DNA of 34,396 nucleotides from Candidatus Thorarchaeota archaeon (GTDB lineage: Archaea > Asgardarchaeota > Thorarchaeia > Thorarchaeales > Thorarchaeaceae), in assembly GCA_003345555.1 (NCBI GenBank), contig PRDJ01000073.1:1-34396 (forward strand). Reading direction: 5' to 3'. Position 1 is the first letter of the stretch; each line of letters opens with the position of its first letter. A model generated the notes under the pieces. The model was given only the letters and a program-made list of their open reading frames with translations, had not been told where the DNA came from and searched no databases. Shown here piece by piece: positions 7,887 to 15,670 of this stretch. A program made the translations under genes and the position numbers.

Positions 7887-8303
7887 ATGGTCATAGACAG
7901 AGAGGGAGCAACTAGTGCAATAATCTTGCGCCTAAACACTGGGAAACCCGTGGAGTTCCCAGCGGAGTTTGTATCTGACATAGGGGAGAAAGCTGCCCTC
8001 ACCGTGTTGCATCACAAGGACAAAGTCGTCAAGCTATTTCCTGTTTCCAGTGACGTTATCTACCTTCTGAGAATCGAGATTAGCGATCTCTCACGCAACT
8101 TCCTCAAGCAGCTCAACTTTGCATTTAACGATGCTAAGTTGAATGACATCATTTTCACGACTGGCGTTTGCCTAAGGGGAGAACGCTGTTACTACGAGTG
8201 TTATTTCGTGCCCGATCAGCTGGTCGTGACCTTGCGGGAGCTGGAGGATAGCCTCAAGAAAATCCCCGGTGTCTCAAGGGTAGTGTTACGCAAGGTAGAC
8301 TAG
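7887..8303 (+). CDS. Small ACT-like domain protein
   Basis: The 138-aa protein has an N-terminal beta-rich part (about residues 1-55; LRLNTGKPVEFPAEFV resembles a short beta-barrel or AbrB-like hairpin). A second part (about 56-138) has strand-helix-strand-strand-helix-strand order typical of an ACT-like regulatory domain: VIYLLRIEI, a helix, LNDIIFTTGVCL, CYYECYF, a helix, and SRVVLRKV. Cys residues in GVCLRGERCYYECYF are noteworthy. ACT domains bind small ligands and control enzymes or transcription factors; the ligand here is unknown. It is monocistronic, with a T5 run (8335-8339) downstream. The ACT assignment rests on secondary-structure pattern and is tentative. Confidence 0.55.
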   Translation: MVIDREGATSAIILRLNTGKPVEFPAEFVSDIGEKAALTVLHHKDKVVKLFPVSSDVIYLLRIEISDLSRNFLKQLNFAFNDAKLNDIIFTTGVCLRGERCYYECYFVPDQLVVTLRELEDSLKKIPGVSRVVLRKVD

Positions 8304-8340
8304 GGAAGGCCACTCGACTAGAGGGTAAGTTAGCATTTTT

Positions 8341-8417
8341 GGAGAGACCTTCGTGTCTCCCCCTTTTCAAGGGGCCAGAGGACTCAGGCCATCATAGTAT
8401 TCTAAGGAGCCCTCTGG
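8341..8417. other. Structured intergenic segment with three consecutive stems
   Basis: Three hairpins follow each other. GGAGA...TCTCC spans 8341-8360. A perfect 6-bp stem CCCCTT/AAGGGG lies at 8360-8374. CCAGAGG (8375-8381) pairs with CCTCTGG (8411-8417). The segment lies between the convergent ACT-like and Rio1 genes, so it may be a two-way terminator or a small structured RNA. I recognise no RNA family. Confidence 0.4.
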
Positions 8418-8448
8418 CTTCGGGCATGAAATGTCGTGGTCCTAGAAT

Positions 8449-9285
8449 TCAGTCCTCGATGATCTCTCCTCCCGTCGACTCACGGTAGTTTCTCAAGTTA
8501 TGCGGGATATATGCATCGAGAAACACCTGAAGGATTTGTTCTGCGTCTCTATAGATTCCATAGGATTCGAAGTATAGGACGACGTTCCTCAAATCCTCCC
8601 TGAGCATAGACTCGGCGTGTCTCATATCGCAGTGTGTGTCGACCTTGTATGCTTGGGGAACGTCTATTATCCAAGGCTGTTCCTGCCACCAGAGAATATT
8701 GTACTTGCTAAGGTCACCATGTACATAGTGGACATCCCGATACATGATTAGGTAGTCATCAAGAATCTGATCGAACACGAGCTCAGGATGTTCTAGATCG
8801 ACATCCTTCAGCTTGGCGGCGGCCTGCTTGTTGTCACCCAAGAATCTCATTGTCAGGTAGTTACCAACTCTGCCAATTGGGGTAGGCACATGGATCCCTG
8901 CCCGAAAACAGTTCATGAGCAGGTCATACTCTACAACTGCGAAGTTCTCCACCATCTGTAGGACCAGGTGACTTCTCTTCGATGAGGCTACTCCCTGGAA
9001 TCCGCTCTTCGCCGACAAATGATGAGAACTGCGGTACAGTCTGTAAGCCTTAAGGACTATTGGGTGCTCCTTCCACAGGGCAAGATAGATCGAGGCCTCC
9101 TTGCCTGCGTTCATCTGGTACAGCAAATCCGTAGCGAGTCCGAACCTAATCGCATCTTCCTTCACAGAGTCGAAGGTCAGTTCGGACAGTGCTGAATCCT
9201 GGGTTTGATCCTTTGCTTTCTGCTCAGTCCTTTCTCTGGTGAGAGACGAGCCTTTCAGAGGATTGAATTTCTCAACTCGGCTCAT
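8449..9285 (-). CDS. rio1: Rio1-type serine/threonine protein kinase
   Basis: This 278-aa protein carries the RIO kinase signature. It has the glycine-poor P-loop GKEASIY (residues 61-67), the ATP-anchoring Lys in IVLKAYR (K79), the catalytic loop HGDLSKYNIL (189-198) with D191 and N196, and the metal-binding loop IIDVPQA (206-212). RIO kinases act in late maturation of the small ribosomal subunit. The inserted segment about residues 83-115, rich in Ser, Arg and Lys, lies where Rio1 has its flexibility loop. The N-terminal 40 residues are a charged extension, and there is no winged helix of the Rio2 type. The ATG at 9285 has GGAGAAGAA directly upstream. The gene stands alone and diverges from the XPB gene across a 529-bp gap. 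Confidence 0.9.
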   Translation of the reverse strand: MSRVEKFNPLKGSSLTRERTEQKAKDQTQDSALSELTFDSVKEDAIRFGLATDLLYQMNAGKEASIYLALWKEHPIVLKAYRLYRSSHHLSAKSGFQGVASSKRSHLVLQMVENFAVVEYDLLMNCFRAGIHVPTPIGRVGNYLTMRFLGDNKQAAAKLKDVDLEHPELVFDQILDDYLIMYRDVHYVHGDLSKYNILWWQEQPWIIDVPQAYKVDTHCDMRHAESMLREDLRNVVLYFESYGIYRDAEQILQVFLDAYIPHNLRNYRESTGGEIIED

Positions 9286-9330
9286 TTCTTCTCCGCTCCG
9301 CGAAAGGGCCCAAGCACTCTCTATGCTTCT

Positions 9331-9363
9331 CTATATGCAATTCTATTGTACACCTTCGGTGTA
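9331..9363 (-). promoter_or_regulatory. Rio1 promoter element and upstream 15-bp dyad
   Basis: On the minus strand TTGCATATAG (about 9331-9340) fits a TATA box that would place transcription start near 9309, 24 nt before the ATG. Just upstream is a perfect dyad, TACACC-TTC-GGTGTA (9349-9363), positioned like an activator or repressor site. Confidence 0.45.
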
Positions 9364-9710
9364 TGGATAGTTGTGCGTCAATGATTAGTGGCACACAAGA
9401 GGGACTGCAGGCTTGTGCAACCGTGCTGTGTTTCACTCAGTGGTTTCGGTGACGCACGATGAACGAAGGACACCTAGAGAAACAGAGAAAGCTCATTCAA
9501 CTTCTCGAGCACGGATGCTAACGCCCGCTGCTAGAACAGATACCTCTGCCATCATAAACAGGAACGACACCTCCGTGCTTTAGGTGGCCAGAAAAGACTT
9601 GGCCTGTTGATATAGGCTTTCCGGTCTCAGAGGGAAAGCGACTCTTCTCATGTCGGAATTTGAGCTCAACCACCAAAACACCTCGTGAGCACAAGATACG
9701 GACAGAAGCA

Positions 9711-9717
9711 TTTATTT
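9711..9717 (+). promoter_or_regulatory. TATA-like element for the XPB gene
   Basis: TTTATTT lies about 68 bp before the in-frame ATG at 9779 and 104 bp before the preferred ATG at 9815. Transcription would begin near 9740, upstream of both starts. Confidence 0.4.
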
Positions 9718-9814
9718 CTGGTAAGTCTCGCGTGACCGCAGTTTCCGTCTGGCGATTCTGAGGCCGACAACGAGACTAATGCAATCATGCTGTGCACAGA
9801 GAGAGACGAGAAAG

Positions 9815-11524
9815 ATGCCAAAGCCATCCAATCCACTAATCGTACAGTCTGACAAGTCTGTTCTGCTTGAGGTCGACAATCCCCTCTACGAGAAGGCGAG
9901 GGACTCCTTGGCCCGTTTTGCAGAACTAGTCAAGAGCCCAGAGTACGTCCATACATACAGGATTACACCCCTCAGCCTCTGGAATGCAGCCGCAGCAGGG
10001 ATGAAACCGGATGCCGTCGTACAGGCTCTTGAACAATACGCCAAGTATCCCATTCCAGGTAACATTGCTCGCGAGATCCTCGACTATATGAGCCGGTATG
10101 GCCAGCTGTCGCTTCTGAAAGAGGGAGACAGGCTCATTCTCTCATGTGCGAACGATGATCTTGCCGAAGAGATTTGGGCTAACACGAAGGTCCGGGAGCT
10201 TCTGTTAGACAGACTAGACAAGACTAGGATGCTCGTAGATCCAGCTCAGAGAGGTTTCGTCAAACAGATACTCCTTGATTTCGGCCATCCCGTTGACGAC
10301 ATTGCGGGATACGTCAAAGGTGAGGAACTGCCCTTCGAACTGCGTTCTACCACCCTCGGGGGAAGACCATTCAAGTTGAGGGCCTATCAGCAAGATGCTG
10401 CGGCCACGTTTTATGCAGGTGGAGGAATAACAGGAGGCTCGGGCGTGGTCGTGCTGCCATGCGGATCCGGAAAGACAATGGTGGGCATGGGCATCATGCA
10501 CGAACTCCAGACCTCAACTCTGATATTGTGTCCCAACGTTGTTGCAGTGCGTCAGTGGATAGCAGAACTGCTCGACAAGACCACCCTCACGCCAGAGCAA
10601 ATAGGAGAATATACTGGCGACAACAAGAACGTGCGCCCTATCACTGTCGCAACCTACCAAATACTAACGTGGCGCAGGTCGAGGGAGGAAGAATTCGAGC
10701 ATTTCAAGATCTTCGAGGCCAGAAAATGGGGTCTAATCATATACGACGAAGTGCATCTTCTTCCTGCCCCAGTATTCAGAGTGACTGCATCCATACAAGC
10801 GACAAGGAGACTAGGCCTCACTGCAACACTTGTCAGGGAAGATGAGAGGGAAGAAGACGTCTTCAGTCTCATAGGGCCAAAAAGGTACGACGTTCCGTGG
10901 AAGCAGCTTGAAGATCAAGGCTGGATTGCAACTGCAGTCTGCTATGAGATTCGTGTAGATCTACCTGACAGTCTGAAGCGGAAATATGCAATCGAGGAGG
11001 ATCGGAGGAAGTACAGGATTGCAGCGGAGAACCCGGTCAAGCTGGAAGTGCTCCTCAAGATAGTAGCTCACCACCAAAAGGACAACATCCTCATCATAGG
11101 CATGTACTTGGATCAATTGAAGATCATCGCTGATGAACTGGAAGCCCCACTGATTACGGGAAAGACAGGCAACGACGAGCGCCAGGAACTGTACGATGGC
11201 TTTCGTCATGGAAAAATCAAGACGCTTGTCGTATCCAAGGTCGCCAATTTCGCTCTGGACCTTCCCGATGCAAATGTGGCAATTCAGGTATCCGGGACAT
11301 TTGGTTCGCGTCAGGAGGAAGCTCAAAGACTGGGGCGAATCCTCAGACCCAAGGTAGACGGCAGTCTGGCGCGCTTCTACTCTATCGTCACGAAGGATAC
11401 TCGTGACATGGACTTCGGGGCAAAGAGACAGCTGTTTCTGACCGAACAAGGATACCAGTACGTCATAGCATCTGCAGATGAAGAAGTCTGGAAACAGGCA
11501 CCTGAGTCCCTTTGTGCTGTCTAG
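9815..11524 (+). CDS. xpb: XPB/Rad25-family DNA helicase (superfamily 2)
   Basis: The 569-aa protein is a full XPB-type ATP-dependent helicase or translocase. Residues about 1-180 form the XPB N-terminal and damage-recognition region (HTYRITPLSLWNAAAAG is a strongly conserved signature of this family). The ATPase core has Walker A PCGSGKT (215-221), the DEVH box (311-314), the XPB-specific RED motif R341-E342-D343, and motif VI QEEAQRLGRILRP near the end. XPB opens DNA in repair and transcription; archaeal homologs often pair with the Bax1 nuclease, which is not in this window. I chose ATG 9815 because a purine-rich GAGAGACGAGAAAG precedes it and the 12 extra residues from 9779 are Cys/Gln-rich and atypical. 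Confidence 0.93.
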   Translation: MPKPSNPLIVQSDKSVLLEVDNPLYEKARDSLARFAELVKSPEYVHTYRITPLSLWNAAAAGMKPDAVVQALEQYAKYPIPGNIAREILDYMSRYGQLSLLKEGDRLILSCANDDLAEEIWANTKVRELLLDRLDKTRMLVDPAQRGFVKQILLDFGHPVDDIAGYVKGEELPFELRSTTLGGRPFKLRAYQQDAAATFYAGGGITGGSGVVVLPCGSGKTMVGMGIMHELQTSTLILCPNVVAVRQWIAELLDKTTLTPEQIGEYTGDNKNVRPITVATYQILTWRRSREEEFEHFKIFEARKWGLIIYDEVHLLPAPVFRVTASIQATRRLGLTATLVREDEREEDVFSLIGPKRYDVPWKQLEDQGWIATAVCYEIRVDLPDSLKRKYAIEEDRRKYRIAAENPVKLEVLLKIVAHHQKDNILIIGMYLDQLKIIADELEAPLITGKTGNDERQELYDGFRHGKIKTLVVSKVANFALDLPDANVAIQVSGTFGSRQEEAQRLGRILRPKVDGSLARFYSIVTKDTRDMDFGAKRQLFLTEQGYQYVIASADEEVWKQAPESLCAV

Positions 11525-11580
11525 AATCCGTGGAGTCCAGCCACCCTGAGCATGTCTTCTGCCGGACCTTGGACTGATTG

Positions 11581-11595
11581 TTCTGTTTGACAGAA
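11581..11595. terminator. Hairpin between convergent XPB and phosphotransferase genes
   Basis: A perfect 6-bp stem TTCTGT/ACAGAA with a TTG loop lies between two convergent stops (11524 and 11600). There is no long T tract, so it is a weak terminator candidate. Confidence 0.35.
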
Positions 11596-11599
11596 TGGG

Positions 11600-12604
11600 T
11601 CAGGTTTGCCTTGTCACCAAGATGGACCTCAGGTAATCCATTTTCTCGTGAATATACCCTAAGACTCTGGGCCCGATATCAGGGGTCACAACCTCAGGCT
11701 CAATCATTTCTCTCTCGAGATTGGCCAAGAAGCATATACTCCAACCGATAGCTGACATTAGAGCTAGCGGCACGAGAGCCTGAATGATTGCGGCCTCTTC
11801 ATAGCTCTTGAAGACACCATCGGGGACATGGTGGTGGGTTGCTCCCTCGGCCTGACTGACGAGGTAAGCTAAGTCTAGAAGCGGTTCTCCGATGCTGCAC
11901 GATCCCAAATCCAGCAACAGGACCCTATCCGGCTGAATTATGATGTTCGACTCCTGTAGGTCTCCGTGCATAGTCCTGCGGGACCAGACGCATGCAGCAT
12001 CGATGCTGCTTCCGAGTTCCTTCGCGGTCACACCAAAGAAACCTGCTGCGGCCGCTAGCTGAGGCGAGAAACCGGTGGAACCTTTCTTGCTACGAAGGAC
12101 TTGGTCCGTGATGTGTTTCAGATACTCGGAAGGCTTCTTGTAGGACTGAACTCCTCGTGGATGCAGCTGTGACAGAATCAAAAGCGCCTGCCGCATTTTT
12201 TCCAAACCAGATGCAGGAATTTGGTCAAGGGATGAAGGTATAGTGCCCTCAGCGTATTCCGCTATGATGAAAGGGGTTCGGAACTCATCATCAAGACGAT
12301 CACATTGAATCGGCTTGGGACAAAGGTCTCTGCGGCGCAGGAAATTCATGACTTCGTATTCGTAACTATACGGGTGTGCCTTATGAGGACCCTTGAGCAC
12401 TGGCAACTTCAGAATGTAACGTTGTCTTGGCGTTCGGGCAATCAGAGAAACACTGTCCCAGCCGCCATGGGGTGCAGAATCGAGAGTAAGCGAATCACTG
12501 CCACGCCATGCTTTGTTGACCAACCTGCCGAGTTCACTCATGTCATGACCGTGTACTTTGGAGATTCTTACCCTCACAGGCCTTTCACCCCAAGAAACAA
12601 ACAT
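11600..12604 (-). CDS. APH-fold phosphotransferase
   Basis: The 334-aa protein has the aminoglycoside phosphotransferase/choline kinase fold. A likely ATP-anchoring Lys lies in RYILKLPVL (about K66), the catalytic loop is MHGDLQESNIII (212-223) with D215 and N220, and the metal-binding segment is LLLDLGSCSIGEPLLDLAYL (229-248). Such enzymes phosphorylate small molecules (sugars, amino alcohols, nucleosides) or occasionally proteins; the substrate is not readable here. I prefer the ATG at 12604, preceded by GAGAG at good spacing. A TTG at 12658 would add 18 Cys/Gly-rich residues and start 4 nt after the RFC-like stop. It is probably co-transcribed with the RFC-like gene upstream. Drug resistance should not be inferred from the fold. 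Confidence 0.82.
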   Translation of the reverse strand: MFVSWGERPVRVRISKVHGHDMSELGRLVNKAWRGSDSLTLDSAPHGGWDSVSLIARTPRQRYILKLPVLKGPHKAHPYSYEYEVMNFLRRRDLCPKPIQCDRLDDEFRTPFIIAEYAEGTIPSSLDQIPASGLEKMRQALLILSQLHPRGVQSYKKPSEYLKHITDQVLRSKKGSTGFSPQLAAAAGFFGVTAKELGSSIDAACVWSRRTMHGDLQESNIIIQPDRVLLLDLGSCSIGEPLLDLAYLVSQAEGATHHHVPDGVFKSYEEAAIIQALVPLALMSAIGWSICFLANLEREMIEPEVVTPDIGPRVLGYIHEKMDYLRSILVTRQT

Positions 12605-12661
12605 GTCTGGAATCTCTCGACCACAAGAGCCCGCTTTCTGGGCCGCTCCACAGTCCAAGCA

Positions 12662-13789
12662 TTAGACTTTCTTGCCTGACAAGATATCCCCTATTGACGC
12701 CAGCAATGCCGACAGATGGATGAAGGGGTTCTTACCTTGTTTCATTCGGAAATCGATTTCAGCAGTCCTCTGCACCAGTGCGTTTCGTGTCGTCTCGTCA
12801 AGTGACCTCACAGCGATTTCCCTCTGAATCTGAAGACACACCTCGTCCGGAGTATACCCCTCGACGGCCAACAACTGTTTCATCAAGTCTCTGGATTCAC
12901 CAAAGGAACCCTTTGCGGCCAAGGAGACCATACGGCGCACAGCGCTCACGATTCGAGACTCGGAGCATTCATAGACGATGTCTTCGGTGACCTTGGTCAC
13001 ACCCGCTGCTGAGATTTGAAGAAGGTTCAGGGCACGTCGCATATCACCTGATGACTCTTTAGCGATGGCGGCGAAGGCGGTATCATCTACCTTGAGGCGT
13101 TCTTTCCCAGCAATGTCCTGCAGGAGCCTCATCACGGTCTCGCCTGATAAGGCGGGAAACCTGAGTATCAAGCATCGAGACAAGATTGCAGGACTCCAGC
13201 CCGTCAATGATGGAGTGATTAGTATGAACCGGCAGGCATCGCTGTACATTTCCATAGTCCTGCGGAGCGACTGCTGCATACTCGTATCGAGAGCATCGGC
13301 TTCGTCGAGGACTAGGTACTTAATCATCTCATTGCTCAGAGTCATTGTGGAAGCAAACATCCTGATAGCTTCGTGCAAGAGTTGACCCTTGTTCGGCTCG
13401 CGAGAGCGGCCCTTGAGAGCAATACCAGTCTTTGCTTCACGATATACTGCAGACATGAACTCATCCAATTCAGTACGCTCGCTTCGGTCCAGTTTTGCCA
13501 AAGCCGTTAGGTCACGCTTAGCTTTTGCGACTGATATATCCTTCAAATCGCGAATATTGAGATACTGGAAGTTTTCTGTGAATGTGTCCCCCAAGAGATC
13601 TCTGGCGAACACCTGGGCAGCACATGACTTACCTGTTCCAGGTGGCCCAAGGAATATCATGTTGTGCGCGGTCTTTGACCTAGCAAGGCCTCTCAACTGG
13701 CCAATAGTATCATCTTGGCCAACGAACTCATCCCACGTATGTGGGGCGTATTTGATAGACCAGAGAACTGGCTCCAACCATCGCACCAA
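12662..13789 (-). CDS. Divergent RFC-type clamp-loader AAA+ ATPase
   Basis: The 375-aa protein aligns with replication factor C small subunits. It has an N-terminal IKYAPHTWDEFVGQ, Walker A GPPGTGKS (48-55), Walker B LVLDEADAL (159-167), the arginine-finger SRC motif (204-206), and the RRTMEMYS signature (176-183). Archaeal RFC-S is about 320 aa; here the segment between Walker A and B is enlarged by a charged stretch (about 85-148). The sensor-1 sequence, normally SCNYSSKIIEPIQ, is replaced by ITPSLTGWSPAIL, removing the usual Asn. The protein could be a specialised small subunit or a paralog in a repair-related loader. The start is TTG (13789) or GTG (13786); the TATA element at 13811-13820 makes a leaderless transcript likely. 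Confidence 0.87.
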   Translation of the reverse strand: MVRWLEPVLWSIKYAPHTWDEFVGQDDTIGQLRGLARSKTAHNMIFLGPPGTGKSCAAQVFARDLLGDTFTENFQYLNIRDLKDISVAKAKRDLTALAKLDRSERTELDEFMSAVYREAKTGIALKGRSREPNKGQLLHEAIRMFASTMTLSNEMIKYLVLDEADALDTSMQQSLRRTMEMYSDACRFILITPSLTGWSPAILSRCLILRFPALSGETVMRLLQDIAGKERLKVDDTAFAAIAKESSGDMRRALNLLQISAAGVTKVTEDIVYECSESRIVSAVRRMVSLAAKGSFGESRDLMKQLLAVEGYTPDEVCLQIQREIAVRSLDETTRNALVQRTAEIDFRMKQGKNPFIHLSALLASIGDILSGKKV

Positions 13790-13810
13790 TCAAAGGGGCT
13801 AGAGCATGAC

Positions 13811-13820
13811 AAGATAAGTT
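13811..13820 (-). promoter_or_regulatory. TATA-like element for the RFC-like gene
   Basis: On the minus strand AACTTATCTT is centred about 26 bp upstream of 13789, the spacing expected for a leaderless transcript starting at the TTG/GTG. Confidence 0.5.
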
Positions 13821-13892
13821 TGCCTTTACCAACCTCGAACGATAACTCATCATCTTTTCTCTACAGGTCATTTGATAGCACAACCAAAATCG

Positions 13893-13900
13893 TCATAAAC
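13893..13900 (+). promoter_or_regulatory. TATA-like element for the Helicase_C_3-like gene
   Basis: TCATAAAC lies 28-35 bp before the ATG at 13928, predicting a very short or absent leader. Confidence 0.45.
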
Positions 13901-13927
13901 AGCTGATATGAGCCTCGTTGGTTACAA

Positions 13928-15670
13928 ATGTCGAAGGAAACGCTCGAACAGGAGCTTGAGCACCTTCTAAGAGAGGACCTTCTTGCAGCCTGCCAGTTCT
14001 GGGGAGTACAGGTGACTGGTACTGCCTCAGGGACATCGCTCGTCAAACTCCTTGCTGAGAAGATGAAATCCAAAGAGGGCCGAGACCGCACCTTCCATTC
14101 CTTTGACCAGAAGGAAACCGACCTGCTCGGAATGCTCACCCTCAGCGGAGGAGCAATGAGCTATGACAGGTTAAAGCCGTACAGGAAAATCTATAGCTAC
14201 GGCCAACTGAACCAAACTGAGAGAGATTTACGAAAGAAGGGTGTTATTGTCAGACGCGTAGTCTCTAGGCTCACAGAATATGGTCGGGAAGTCGCCGAGT
14301 TCAAAATCCTCGACTTCCTTGTCCCTCATCTGGTTAGATTCTTCTCGGAGAAGCCCACACCTGTGACCGAGAAACCAAAGTCAATCAGAACAACCATCGA
14401 CTACAGAGACACGCTCTTGGTTGACATGCTCCTCCTTGTGTCCTACCTTGCCAAAGAAGATGTGAAGATGACATCCTCTTGGGAGTTCCCGAGCCGGGAC
14501 ATCGATCGCGTTATGCAGGCCATGTCGGAGCCCACGACTGACCGGTTTGACCTTGTCCAGAAGGCGGCACGCAAGACGGGTGCATATTCCATCATCGAGA
14601 GTGATAAGGCCGTTCCCTCCAAGGTTGACGTATTGTTCGCCGGACCGCAGGAGCAAGTGGCTCGACGGGTGCTGTTCTCAGCGCTAGGCCGCTCCAGAGC
14701 GATATGGGCAACACCTGACCAGCCGACAGAATACACTCTCAACCTTGCGATATGCCGACTGCGTGAGTGCACCGTTAAGGACTGGATTAGTATCACGGAG
14801 CTTCGTGATTGGATTCGCGCAGAGCTGTTTGTCGACAATCAGCCATTGAAGTGGATTCAAGTCGACGAAGACCGGGTCAGCACAGCTCTAGAGACTCCTG
14901 TTCTGCTTGGCCTCCTACAGGCCGCATACAAGGGAAAGAAAATCCAAGCAGTCAACTTGACACCAGTCGGCGCAGCCGTCATCGCAAATCAACCCCTTCC
15001 TCCGGCTGAGAGCAGGGAATCATTCTTCGTTCAGCCGAACTTCGAGATTACAGTATTCACATCCGAGATGGATTACTACAAGCTATACCAGCTTATGCTT
15101 TTCGCCGAACCAGTTAAGACTGATGTCGTAAGCACACTCAGGATTACAGACAAGTCAGTGTTTCAGGCAATAGAGATGGGTCTCAGAGAGAGAGACATTC
15201 TGGGATTCCTCGAGAAAGAGAGCAGCAAGCCAGTCCCGGCGAATGTCGTCCGCTCAGTCAAGGATTGGGTCTCCCAAGCCACATTCGTCACGATTTCCCA
15301 AGTGTACATGTTGGAGACGGATAACGAGAAGGACCTCGAGAAGCTCATGCTCATCGAGGATTTCAGACAGAGCGTTGTGAAGAAAGTGGGACCAACGGCA
15401 GTAGTACTACAGGGCGATGTCGACAATCTGGCCGAGGATCTTCGAAAGCACAAATGCAACATCACGAGGGCCGATAAGAAAAAGGCGGAACTGGAAGTTA
15501 CTCCAGGTGCTGCAGTAGCTGAGCAGGTTTTACTCTATGGAGACCAGACAGTGACTGATGCTCCTGCGAACTGCATGGGTTGCCCGGCCCTTCAGTCCTG
15601 CAACAAGGTGGTCAAACGTAAGCGCGGGCATCATGAGGAGAACGTGAGTGAAGAAACCGATACTTCCTGA
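13928..15670 (+). CDS. XPB-associated (Helicase_C_3-like) domain protein with C-terminal Cys cluster
   Basis: The 580-aa protein has no helicase motifs. The segment FFVQPNFEITVF (about 366-377) and the helical and strand regions around it match the Helicase_C_3 (XPB/Ssl2-like N-terminal) domain family. The N-terminal 150 residues are helix-rich and look like winged-helix domains (LLGMLTLSGGAMSYDRLKPY, 67-86). The segment from about 480 to 535 ends in short strands. Near the end is C549-x2-C552-x5-C558 followed by KVVKRKRGHH, a possible zinc or Fe-S site plus basic tail. An XPB gene lies 2.4 kb away on the same strand, so a role beside XPB in repair or transcription is plausible inference. The GTG of the next gene lies inside its last 8 codons. 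Confidence 0.72.
   Translation: MSKETLEQELEHLLREDLLAACQFWGVQVTGTASGTSLVKLLAEKMKSKEGRDRTFHSFDQKETDLLGMLTLSGGAMSYDRLKPYRKIYSYGQLNQTERDLRKKGVIVRRVVSRLTEYGREVAEFKILDFLVPHLVRFFSEKPTPVTEKPKSIRTTIDYRDTLLVDMLLLVSYLAKEDVKMTSSWEFPSRDIDRVMQAMSEPTTDRFDLVQKAARKTGAYSIIESDKAVPSKVDVLFAGPQEQVARRVLFSALGRSRAIWATPDQPTEYTLNLAICRLRECTVKDWISITELRDWIRAELFVDNQPLKWIQVDEDRVSTALETPVLLGLLQAAYKGKKIQAVNLTPVGAAVIANQPLPPAESRESFFVQPNFEITVFTSEMDYYKLYQLMLFAEPVKTDVVSTLRITDKSVFQAIEMGLRERDILGFLEKESSKPVPANVVRSVKDWVSQATFVTISQVYMLETDNEKDLEKLMLIEDFRQSVVKKVGPTAVVLQGDVDNLAEDLRKHKCNITRADKKKAELEVTPGAAVAEQVLLYGDQTVTDAPANCMGCPALQSCNKVVKRKRGHHEENVSEETDTS

Larger units (their letters stand above)
9286..9814. other. Long divergent intergenic region without a supported gene
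   Basis: This 529-bp gap between Rio1 and XPB contains promoters for both and the dyad at 9349-9363. A 20-codon reading frame (9459-9521) starts with a protein-like segment but I would not call it. I see no tRNA or other RNA gene. Confidence 0.5.

Noticed and set aside
9459..9521. 20-codon reading frame in the Rio1-XPB gap
   Set aside because: The peptide looks like a plausible N-terminus (charged and Leu-rich), but it is too short, has no ribosome site that I can see, and the frame does not continue after the stop as a recognisable gene remnant.
11600..12604. Aminoglycoside resistance gene
   Set aside because: The fold is shared by many small-molecule and protein kinases; neighbours are DNA-metabolism genes and nothing points to drug modification.
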